The position numbers and the translations under genes are program-made. 38,110 nt of DNA, from the NCBI GenBank assembly GCA_025358125.1, contig JANYKS010000018.1, forward strand, positions 1-38,110. Direction: 5' to 3'. Under the pieces are notes generated by a model, which ran no database searches, was not told the origin of the DNA, and was given only the letters and a program-made list of their open reading frames with translations. Of this stretch, positions 15,826 through 22,096 are shown piece by piece (position 1 is the first letter of the stretch; each line of letters opens with the position of its first letter). This DNA comes from Actinomycetes bacterium (lineage in GTDB: Bacteria; Actinomycetota; Acidimicrobiia; Acidimicrobiales; Ilumatobacteraceae).

Positions 15826-15874
15826 CTCAGACCTCAGTCCTCAGTCCTCAGTCCTCAGTCCTCAGTCCTCAGAC
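15826..15874 (+). repeat. Heptanucleotide tandem repeat, 7 copies, in the LysM gene leader
   Basis: CTCAGWC is repeated seven times without interruption (49 bases). The first and last copies have A at position 6 and the five inner copies have T. It lies between the SOS promoter and the ribosome-binding site of the LysM gene, ending 28 bases before the GTG start. Confidence 0.95.
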
Positions 15875-15902
15875 CGAACAGCGCACATGAACAGGAGCCG
15901 TC

Positions 15903-16325
15903 GTGACCGCAGCACTCTTCCCGTCAGAATTCGGTGAGGCCTTCGTCGAATTCGACGTCCGGTTCGCGCAGATGCGCCCGTCGGGTGCCGTGTACGTGCG
16001 GCGCCGGCTTGTCGTTGCGCTGGTGGCGTCGGCGATGTGCCTTCTCGTGGGTCTGGCGGCCCACTCTGCTCTGGCGGATCGCGGGGGTGTACCTGCCTCC
16101 ACCCCTGCGGTCCGTTCAGCACAGTCCGCGGTGTTCGCCGGCTCGCCGACGGCGTTGGCGTCCACTGCACTGGCTCGCGCCTATCTGGTCCAGCCGGGCG
16201 ACACGCTGTGGAGTCTCGCCGAGCGGTTCCACGCCCAGCGCAGCATCGCCGACTACGCAGATCACCTCGTCTCGATCAACGGCGGAACCACACTCGAGGT
16301 TGGTCAACTTCTGACTCTGCCGTGA
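15903..16325 (+). CDS. Membrane-anchored LysM protein, probable SOS cell-division inhibitor (DivS / YneA / Rv2719c-like)
   Basis: This 140-residue protein has a cytoplasmic N-terminus, a membrane helix at about residues 36-56 (VVALVASAMCLLVGLAAHSAL), a linker, and a LysM peptidoglycan-binding domain at residues 93-140 (YLVQPGDTLWSLAERF to LEVGQLLTLP). Small single-helix proteins, several with a LysM domain, next to lexA and under LexA control, include DivS of Corynebacterium, YneA of Bacillus and Rv2719c of Mycobacterium, which halt division during DNA damage. Rv2719c also has reported cell-wall hydrolase activity. The function here is inferred from that architecture, the position beside lexA and the perfect SOS box in its promoter. 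The GTG at 15903 follows AGGAG at 8 bases. nrdR lies 24 bases downstream. Confidence 0.85.
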   Translation: MTAALFPSEFGEAFVEFDVRFAQMRPSGAVYVRRRLVVALVASAMCLLVGLAAHSALADRGGVPASTPAVRSAQSAVFAGSPTALASTALARAYLVQPGDTLWSLAERFHAQRSIADYADHLVSINGGTTLEVGQLLTLP

Positions 16326-16335
16326 TGGCTGCGTC

Positions 16336-16341
16336 TATCCT
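16336..16341 (+). promoter_or_regulatory. -10 box of a likely leaderless nrdR transcript
   Basis: TATCCT ends 8 bases before the nrdR ATG at 16350. CTGACT at 16311-16316 could be the -35, but the 19-base spacing is long. nrdR may also be read through from the LysM gene. Confidence 0.4.
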
Positions 16342-16349
16342 TGGCGGGC

Positions 16350-16832
16350 ATGCATTGCCCGTCCTGCCACGCCGACGACACCAAGGTCATCGACTCGCGC
16401 GTCACTGATGAGGGTGCCGCAATCCGCCGTCGCCGCCTGTGCCCGCAGTGCAGCCAGCGGTTCACGACCTTCGAGCGCGTGGAAGAGTTGCCGCTCACCG
16501 TCGTGAAGACTCACGGCGGCCGCGAGTTGTTCGACCGGGCCAAGGTGACGGAGGGCGTGAGGGCTGCATCTAAAGGTCGCCCCGTGTCGACTGAACAGAT
16601 CTGTGCGCTGTCCGAATCGGTCGAGGATGAAGCACGCCTGCACGGCACCGAGGTTTCGAGCGTCGCGGTGGGCATTGCCGTGCTCGATCGCCTTCGCGAG
16701 CTCGACGAGGTGGCTTACCTCCGCTTTGCCAGCGTCTACAAGAACTTCGACGCGCTGGGCGATTTCGTCGAGGAGCTGCAACTGCTGCAGAAGTTGCAAG
16801 CGCCCCGGTCGTTGCCTTCGCCCCAGACCTGA
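16350..16832 (+). CDS. nrdR: Transcriptional repressor NrdR
   Basis: This 160-residue repressor of ribonucleotide reductase genes has a zinc ribbon of Cys3, Cys6, Cys31 and Cys34 (MHCPSCHADDTKVIDSR ... RRRRLCPQCSQRFTTFE), followed by an ATP-cone domain (about residues 49-139). The ATP cone senses ATP/dATP. The start is the ATG at 16350, matching the MxCPxC N-terminus of the family; an upstream TTG at 16341 is rejected. The nearest ribonucleotide reductase gene, nrdJ at 22097, carries an NrdR-box-like sequence in its leader and is the probable target. The lexA / LysM / nrdR order is conserved in actinobacteria. Confidence 0.96.
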   Translation: MHCPSCHADDTKVIDSRVTDEGAAIRRRRLCPQCSQRFTTFERVEELPLTVVKTHGGRELFDRAKVTEGVRAASKGRPVSTEQICALSESVEDEARLHGTEVSSVAVGIAVLDRLRELDEVAYLRFASVYKNFDALGDFVEELQLLQKLQAPRSLPSPQT

Positions 16833-17031
16833 CACTTTCAGGGTCTCGAACGACAACGCCGTCGGCTCGGGCTCACGGCCTGCAAGGGCGCGTCGCCGTT
16901 GCCGACGAACGGCCAAGGACATCCGCAAGAGCCCGTGCGAGTACTGCGTCAACCTCGAGATATGGGCAGGCCTTGGAACAGCGCTTGACTGAGCCGCTTA
17001 GGAGGTTCACAATTCCCGGTGGAGGTGGCTG

Positions 17032-17817
17032 ATGGTCGCCGAATTGGCATCGTCCGAACAGCGCACAGTTGAACGACTGGCGGTGCGCTACGGGATTCCG
17101 CTCGTACTCTTGGCCGCGGCGGCACTCGGTTGGTGGTGGTCCGTGCGTATGTCGACTGGCATGCGCATGGATGGCATGGGCGGGATGGATATGTCCGCGA
17201 AGTCAGCGATGAGTGCAGCCGGATTCCTGGTGGCGTGGTTGGCGATGATGGCCGCGATGATGTTGCCCGCGATGACGCCGGTGGTGAAGCTCTACGCTCG
17301 AGCCTCGGGTCAGCGCCGGGTGGCGCCACTCCCGTACTTCGTCGGCGGCTACCTGGCCGTGTGGATGATTCTCGGGGTGCCAGCGTATTACGCTTGGCGT
17401 GCGCTGGACGAGCCGCTGGCGCAGGGCATGGAATGGGCGGCTCGAGTCGCCGGCGGTTTCTTCGTCGCGGCCGGGGTGTGGCAGCTCACCCCACTGAAGG
17501 AGCTGTGCTTGCGCCACTGCCGGTCACCCATGTCGTTCTTCCTCCGCTACGGCGGACGCATCGGGCGACCAATCGGGGCTGCTCGCATGGGAGCTTCGCA
17601 CGGGTTCTTCTGCGTCGGCTGCTGTTGGGCGATGTTCGCCCTCCTGGTCGCCATCGGCACGATGAACATCGCATGGATGCTGGTGCTGACGGCGCTGATC
17701 GTCACCGAGAAGACCTCCCGCCACGGGGAGCGAGTGGCGACGGTCGCAGGCGCGGCGTTTGTCGTCCTGGGCACCATCTTACTGACCTCACCGGGGACCA
17801 TCGACACGATCACATGA
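17032..17817 (+). CDS. DUF2182 integral membrane protein with Met-rich loop
   Basis: This 261-residue protein has DUF2182 hallmarks: WLAMMAAMMLPAMTPVV, GGYLAVWMILG, AGVWQLTPLKELCLRHCRSPMSFF, and MGASHGFFCVGCCWAMFALL. There are about six membrane helices. After the first helix, a 21-residue stretch (residues 40-60) has seven methionines in MxM-type spacing, together with Gly and Asp, resembling copper(I)-binding Met motifs. Further potential ligands are Cys159/His162/Cys163 and Cys194/Cys197/Cys198. Function is not established. The GGAGG at 17021-17025 precedes the ATG at good distance. The DUF1326 gene follows after 37 bases with its own ribosome-binding site, probably co-transcribed. Confidence 0.85.
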   Translation: MVAELASSEQRTVERLAVRYGIPLVLLAAAALGWWWSVRMSTGMRMDGMGGMDMSAKSAMSAAGFLVAWLAMMAAMMLPAMTPVVKLYARASGQRRVAPLPYFVGGYLAVWMILGVPAYYAWRALDEPLAQGMEWAARVAGGFFVAAGVWQLTPLKELCLRHCRSPMSFFLRYGGRIGRPIGAARMGASHGFFCVGCCWAMFALLVAIGTMNIAWMLVLTALIVTEKTSRHGERVATVAGAAFVVLGTILLTSPGTIDTIT

Positions 17818-17854
17818 CCTCAGGGAAGATGACCTGACAAACCAAGGAGGACCA

Positions 17855-18484
17855 ATGACCACTACAGAGACCACGACCGCCTGGCGACTGCGCGGCAAGG
17901 GATACGAGTTCTGCAACTGCCAGCCCGGATGCACTTGCAACTTCTCGGGGTTCCCCACCTCGCCGGATGGAAGCTGCAAAGCCGCGGTAGCGACCCGGGT
18001 CGTCGAGGGCCACTGTGGTGGCGTCGACCTCGGCGGCATCGACGCCGTCGCCATCATCGACTGGCCGAAGGCAATCCACGACGGCAACGGCAAGGCCATC
18101 TTCGTCGTGCCACCTGAAGTGACCGAGGAACAACTCGGCTGCATGGCCCAGATATTCACCGGCCAACTCGGAGGACTTCCCTGGTCGATCCTCGGCACCA
18201 CCTTCGAAATCGCCGGCGTGGTGCGCGCGCCAGTCAACATCGAAGACAACGGGATCCACAGTGGGTTCAGCATCCCGGGTGTTGGCAGCGCCAGTGGCGA
18301 CACTCTCAAGAACCCCGTCACGGGTGAGGAGCATCTCGTCGCGATCGACCTCGACACCGGTTTCATCTGGAAGCGCGGCGAGTGCGGCCAAGGAAGCTTC
18401 GATGTCGAAGCCGAAGGCGTCCACCTCAACTTCGAGGACAGCAACTGGATCTTCTACGAGTTCGACTGGACCAACCAGGACTGA
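17855..18484 (+). CDS. DUF1326 domain protein with Cys-rich N-terminus
   Basis: This 209-residue soluble protein opens with a cysteine cluster, Cys20, Cys22, Cys26 and Cys28 (spacing CxCxxxCxC, in YEFCNCQPGCTCNF). A beta-rich DUF1326 domain follows (VVEGHCGGVDLGGIDAVAIIDWP ... ITGQLGG-type turn ... SWIFYEFDW-type C-terminus). The family has no assigned activity. The cluster is suited to metal binding. It follows DUF2182 closely, and I know these two domain families as frequent neighbours, which suggests a joint function. The ATG at 17855 follows AAGGAGG at ideal distance. It is convergent with the RibD-like gene (41 bases between stops). Confidence 0.85.
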   Translation: MTTTETTTAWRLRGKGYEFCNCQPGCTCNFSGFPTSPDGSCKAAVATRVVEGHCGGVDLGGIDAVAIIDWPKAIHDGNGKAIFVVPPEVTEEQLGCMAQIFTGQLGGLPWSILGTTFEIAGVVRAPVNIEDNGIHSGFSIPGVGSASGDTLKNPVTGEEHLVAIDLDTGFIWKRGECGQGSFDVEAEGVHLNFEDSNWIFYEFDWTNQD

Positions 18485-18525
18485 GACGCTCTGCAACCGC
18501 GCCAATGGCCGACTCGCCGAGGCCG

Positions 18526-19206
18526 CTATGCGCTGGGCCCCGGTTGGCGGACGTAGCGGCTGAAGATGAATCCGTCGTCCACGAGCAGGTCGACGAGATC
18601 GAATCGGTGGCTGATCTGCGGACCGTGCGAGGTCGCCCGTGATCCGGAACCACCGACGAGCAGCGGCGAAGTGGTGATGTTGATCTCGTCGAGCAGATCG
18701 GCCGCGGCGAGCGCACCGTTCAAAGATGCCCCGCCCTCGGCCTGCACGAACGCGGGGCTGCCGGGAAGCCGACGCAGCGCTGCGCGGAGATCGAGTTCCC
18801 CGACGCCTGCGCGTACCGACTCGACCGATGTGTGCGGGGCATCCTCGGGCAGGATGAGAAAGCCGGCGCCGCTCGCGAAGAGGCGGCTGGCCACATCCAC
18901 GTCGCCGCTTCGGCTCACCACACCGATTCTCTGGCCGGGCTTGTTCGGCACGCCGTAGCCCTCGCTACGAACGGTGCCGGCGCCGACGATGATCAGATCG
19001 GCGATCGAGCGTAGGGTCAGCAGCACTTCGCGGTCGGCGTCGCTGGACAGTCCGGCCGACGCACCGTCGAGCGCGGTGGACCCGTCGATGCTGGCGACCA
19101 TGCACAGTCCGATCCACGGTCGCCCGTCATCTCGGGTCGGTCGCCGTCCGCCGTATGCCTCGGTCACGGTTGTCGGTCCACCCGGCTGGGGAAGGAGACG
19201 CTGCAC
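18526..19206 (-). CDS. RibD C-terminal-like pyrimidine reductase (dihydrofolate-reductase fold)
   Basis: This 226-residue protein matches the reductase domain of RibD: RPWIGLCMVASIDGSTALDGASAGLSSDADREVLLTLRSIADLIIVGAGTVRSEGYG, then a VQAEGGASLNGAL block with the conserved EGG, and LDEINITTSPLLVGG. This fold reduces the ribosyl side chain of a pyrimidine with NADPH in riboflavin synthesis. Stand-alone copies are common in actinobacteria and may have other substrates. The deaminase domain is absent. The start is uncertain: GTG at 19206 is used; a later GTG near 19167 is possible. It is divergent from the molybdopterin oxidoreductase with only 17 bases between start codons. Confidence 0.8.
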   Translation of the reverse strand: MQRLLPQPGGPTTVTEAYGGRRPTRDDGRPWIGLCMVASIDGSTALDGASAGLSSDADREVLLTLRSIADLIIVGAGTVRSEGYGVPNKPGQRIGVVSRSGDVDVASRLFASGAGFLILPEDAPHTSVESVRAGVGELDLRAALRRLPGSPAFVQAEGGASLNGALAAADLLDEINITTSPLLVGGSGSRATSHGPQISHRFDLVDLLVDDGFIFSRYVRQPGPSA

Positions 19207-19211
19207 GGCGC

Positions 19212-19217
19212 GATACT
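19212..19217 (+). promoter_or_regulatory. -10 box of a likely leaderless molybdopterin oxidoreductase transcript
   Basis: GATACT ends 6 bases before the ATG at 19224. The -35 would lie inside the 5' end of the divergent RibD-like gene. No Shine-Dalgarno is visible. Confidence 0.4.
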
Positions 19218-19223
19218 TCCACC

Positions 19224-21545
19224 ATGACCGAAACGACGTCGAATGCTGGATCGGTGCACACGGAATCCGCAGTCGCCGGAACCCGCACCGCTTTGCGGAC
19301 CTGCCCGCTGTGCGAGGCCGGTTGCGGGCTCGAGATCACGATCAAGGACGAACAGGTCACACGGATCCGCGGCGACCGCGACGACGTGTTCAGCCACGGC
19401 TTCATCTGCCCGAAGGGTTCGACGCTCAAGCAGTTGCACGAGGATCCGGACCGTTTGCGGATGCCGTTGATCAAGCGCGATGGCGAGCACGTCGAGGTCG
19501 AGTGGGACGAAGCGTGGGCCGAAGTGCACCGTGGTCTGGCCGGCGTGATCGAGCGTCACGGACGCGGCGCGATCGCGAGTTACAACGGGAACCCGTCCGC
19601 CCACAGCCTGTCCGCGATCACGTTCGCGAGGATGCTGTCCCGATCGATCGGAACGCGTCACCATTACAGCGCGTCCACCGTTGATCAGATGCCGCGTCAG
19701 GTCGCGGCGGCCTACATTTTCGGCACACCGCTGTCGGTGCCGGTACCCGACCTCGATCGCACCGACTATCTGATGATCCTCGGCGCAAACCCATACGCCT
19801 CGAACGGCAGCCTGTGCACGGCACCCGACTTTCCCGGCCGAATCGAAGCGATCCGCGCCCGTGGGGGCAAACTGGTTGTCGTCGATCCCCGCCGCAGCCG
19901 AACGGCCGAGGAGGCCGATGAGTGGCTGGCGATCCGTCCTGGCTCCGATGCGCTGTTCCTGATGGCGATCGTCAACGTGTTGTTCGCAGACGGCTTGGCG
20001 GATCCGGGCGCGTCGGTCGAGGCCGTGTTGAACGGTCTCGACGAACTCCGTGAGCTGTCGTTGTCGTTCACGCCGGAGGCCGTTGCGTCCGCCACCGGGC
20101 TCGATTCCTCGACGACGCGCCGGATCGCGCACGAGTTGGCCGGCGCGCCAACGGCGACGGTGTACGCGCGGATCGGCACGACGACGACAGAATTCGGGAC
20201 TACCGCTTCTTGGATGGTCGACGCCGTCAATATCCTGACCGGCAATCTCGACCGTCCGGGAGGCGCGATGTTCGCGATGCCGGTGGCCGGCGGGGCTTCC
20301 ACCAAGGGACCGTCCGGGACCGGGAAGGGTTTCCAGATCGGCCGCGGCCACACGCGCGTCCGCCATCTGCCGGAGGTGATGGGGGAGTACCCGGCGGCCG
20401 CGCTCGCCGACGAGATCCTCGAGCCTGGAGACGGGCGGGTGCGGGCGCTCGTCACCGTTGCCGGCAACCCGGTGCTTTCGACGCCGAACTCGAATCGGCT
20501 CGCGACGGCGCTCGAAGATCTCGATTTCATGGTCAGCGTCGACATCTATCTCAACGAGACCACTCGCCACGCCGATGTCATCCTCCCGCCGCCGTCGCAA
20601 CTGCAGCGCAGCCACTACGACGTGCTGCTGCTCCAGTTCGCCGTCCGCAACGTTGCCAACTACAGCCCGCCGGCGTTGGCGATCCAGGACGGCCAACCCG
20701 ACGAGTGGGAAATCCTCGCCAAGTTGGCGATGCTGCTGCAGAGGGCGGGTACTGACGCCGATCCCGCCGACGCCGATCCAGCCGACGCCGATGCTGAGGC
20801 GATCGCCGCGCTCGTCGATCACGCGGTGAACGACGACTGCTCACCCATTCACGGTCGTGATCCCGAGGAGATCCTGGCGATGCTCAGCGCCGGTGATCGA
20901 CGAGGTCCCGAGCGGATGCTCGATCTGATGCTCAGGACCGGACCGTTCGGCGACGCATTCGGTGCGAACCCTGACGGTGCGAACCTGCAGCTGCTGATCG
21001 ACAACCCGCATGGCGTCGACTTCGGCCCGCTGGAGCCCCGTCTGCCGGAAATCCTCCGTACCCCGTCGGGGCGGATCGAACTTGCGGCCCCCGAACTCGT
21101 CGCCGATGTGCCCCGGCTTCACGGAGCCATCTCGCGGTTGTCCGGTCAGGCAATGGTGCTGGTCGGCCGCAGACACCTCCGATCGAACAACTCGTGGATG
21201 CACAACATCGAGGTCCTCGTCAAGGGTAAGCCTCGATGTTCGCTGCACGTTCATCCCGACGATGCCGCTGAGCTGGGCCTCGTGCACGGAGGGTACGCGA
21301 AGGTCACGAGCAGGGTTGGCAGCGTTGAAGCTCCGGTCGAGGTCACGGACTCGATCCGTCCGGGAGTCGTAAGCCTGCCGCACGGTTGGGGCCATGGGGT
21401 CGAGGGGACCCGGCTCCGCGTCGCCGCCGAGCGCGCCGGCGTGAACTCCAACGTTCTCACCGACCACAACGCGATGGATCCGCTGTCGGGCACCTCGGTG
21501 CTCAACGGCATTCCGGTCACTGTCGAGGCGCTCGGCACCCGCTGA
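19224..21545 (+). CDS. Molybdopterin-dependent oxidoreductase with N-terminal [4Fe-4S] domain (formate dehydrogenase / nitrate reductase superfamily)
   Basis: This 773-residue protein has the cluster motif at Cys27, Cys30, Cys34 and Cys62 (CPLCEAGCGLEITI ... FICPKG). The molybdopterin oxidoreductase body follows (residues about 75-520; GANPYASNGSL, VVDPRRSRTAEEAD, NILTGNLDRPGGAMF, VAGNPVLSTPNSNRL). A molydopterin-dinucleotide-binding beta-barrel is at the C-terminus (LVGRRHLRSNNSWMHN to NGIPVTVEAL). No Cys or selenocysteine Mo ligand is obvious at the expected place (YSASTVDQMPRQ), so a Ser or other ligand is possible and the substrate cannot be named. No partner subunits or cofactor genes are adjacent. 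A 15-bp tandem repeat encodes DADPA repeats near residues 511-525. The ATG at 19224 is preferred over the open upstream frame. Confidence 0.87.
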   Translation: MTETTSNAGSVHTESAVAGTRTALRTCPLCEAGCGLEITIKDEQVTRIRGDRDDVFSHGFICPKGSTLKQLHEDPDRLRMPLIKRDGEHVEVEWDEAWAEVHRGLAGVIERHGRGAIASYNGNPSAHSLSAITFARMLSRSIGTRHHYSASTVDQMPRQVAAAYIFGTPLSVPVPDLDRTDYLMILGANPYASNGSLCTAPDFPGRIEAIRARGGKLVVVDPRRSRTAEEADEWLAIRPGSDALFLMAIVNVLFADGLADPGASVEAVLNGLDELRELSLSFTPEAVASATGLDSSTTRRIAHELAGAPTATVYARIGTTTTEFGTTASWMVDAVNILTGNLDRPGGAMFAMPVAGGASTKGPSGTGKGFQIGRGHTRVRHLPEVMGEYPAAALADEILEPGDGRVRALVTVAGNPVLSTPNSNRLATALEDLDFMVSVDIYLNETTRHADVILPPPSQLQRSHYDVLLLQFAVRNVANYSPPALAIQDGQPDEWEILAKLAMLLQRAGTDADPADADPADADAEAIAALVDHAVNDDCSPIHGRDPEEILAMLSAGDRRGPERMLDLMLRTGPFGDAFGANPDGANLQLLIDNPHGVDFGPLEPRLPEILRTPSGRIELAAPELVADVPRLHGAISRLSGQAMVLVGRRHLRSNNSWMHNIEVLVKGKPRCSLHVHPDDAAELGLVHGGYAKVTSRVGSVEAPVEVTDSIRPGVVSLPHGWGHGVEGTRLRVAAERAGVNSNVLTDHNAMDPLSGTSVLNGIPVTVEALGTR
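20757..20788 (+). repeat. 15-bp coding tandem repeat in the molybdopterin oxidoreductase
   Basis: GCCGATCCxGCCGAC is repeated twice in tandem, then a partial third GCCGAT. It encodes an Asp/Ala/Pro linker (ADPAD ADPAD AD) that looks like a surface insertion. Confidence 0.8.
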
Positions 21546-21888
21546 TCCGCACGCGGCGATCGGCCGGCGAGACGGAATGTCAGCACGGTTGCCCTGCAGG
21601 CAGGATCAGCGGCCTGTGTACAACCGACTGCCCCTGTGGGCAAATCACCCGTCGTCCACCGTCTATTCAGAACAAATTCACATGGTTGTACCTCTTTTCG
21701 TCCACAGCCACAATCCCGTAGTCTGCTCTGCGTGAATGGCTTGCGGTGACGAGGCGCGGATGGGAGACGTGCATCTGGGGATTGCTCAGTACGTGTGCGG
21801 CTCAGGGCTTGGTGTCCTGGACCTGTGACCTCGCGCCGCAGCCATATCACAACGTTCGACGGTGACAACATCTGTGGAAAAGTTGCTC
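21546..21888. other. Intergenic region upstream of nrdJ
   Basis: There is no convincing gene on either strand in 343 bases. It contains the long-spaced inverted repeat GTACAACC (21618-21625) / GGTTGTAC (21684-21691), and a small hairpin TGCCC-CTGT-GGGCA (about 21629-21642) that may terminate the upstream gene. I looked for a cobalamin-riboswitch core upstream of the B12-dependent enzyme and did not find one. Confidence 0.5.
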
Positions 21889-21918
21889 TTGACAGCGATG
21901 TAACTACAATGGTGTAAT
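21889..21918 (+). promoter_or_regulatory. nrdJ promoter
   Basis: TTGACA (21889-21894), 18 bases, TGTAAT (21913-21918). This leaves a leader of about 170 bases before the nrdJ ATG. Confidence 0.65.
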
Positions 21919-21967
21919 CTTGTTTCCGCTACCGCTTGTGTCTGCGACGGGGCTCAGGGTGAAACAG

Positions 21968-21983
21968 ACACAACATCTTGTGG
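21968..21983 (+). promoter_or_regulatory. NrdR-box-like palindrome in the nrdJ leader
   Basis: ACACAACATCTTGTGG fits the published NrdR consensus acaCwAtATaTwGtgt at 13 of 16 positions, including all strongly conserved ones. It lies about 50 bases after the predicted -10. A similar but one-base-shorter sequence (GACAACATCTGTGG) lies near 21864-21877, before the promoter. NrdR boxes usually come in pairs. Confidence 0.55.
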
Positions 21984-21992
21984 TTGCGGTGT

Positions 21993-22013
21993 TTGACGGC
22001 ACGGAGCCGTCAA
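21993..22013 (+). promoter_or_regulatory. Stable hairpin in the nrdJ leader
   Basis: TTGACGGC and GCCGTCAA pair perfectly (8 bp) around the loop ACGGA, ten bases after the NrdR-box-like site. No T-run follows, so it is more likely a leader structure than a terminator. Confidence 0.5.
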
Positions 22014-22096
22014 CCGACCGCCAGCCACCGACAACGACCACACGATCACCGGTCCCACACTCCCACGACGACTCGCTACGAAAGCAGAAGCACACC

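Noticed and set aside
15826-15874. CRISPR-like array
   Set aside because: Units are 7 bases with no spacers; it is a simple tandem repeat.
19164-20822. 552-codon minus-strand open frame across the molybdopterin oxidoreductase
   Set aside because: Shadow frame; composition is typical of antisense GC-rich coding DNA.
21700-21880. DnaA-box-like sequences (TCCACA, TGTGGA) upstream of nrdJ
   Set aside because: Only partial matches, no clustered full TTATCCACA boxes and no dnaA/dnaN neighbourhood, so not an origin.
21546-22096. Cobalamin riboswitch upstream of the B12-dependent reductase
   Set aside because: No B12-box core (GCCACTG-like) or multi-stem architecture could be found in the leader.
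21920-22096. 59-residue N-terminal extension of NrdJ
   Set aside because: It is not like the family N-terminus, contains the NrdR-box-like palindrome and hairpin, and lies too close to the predicted transcription start.
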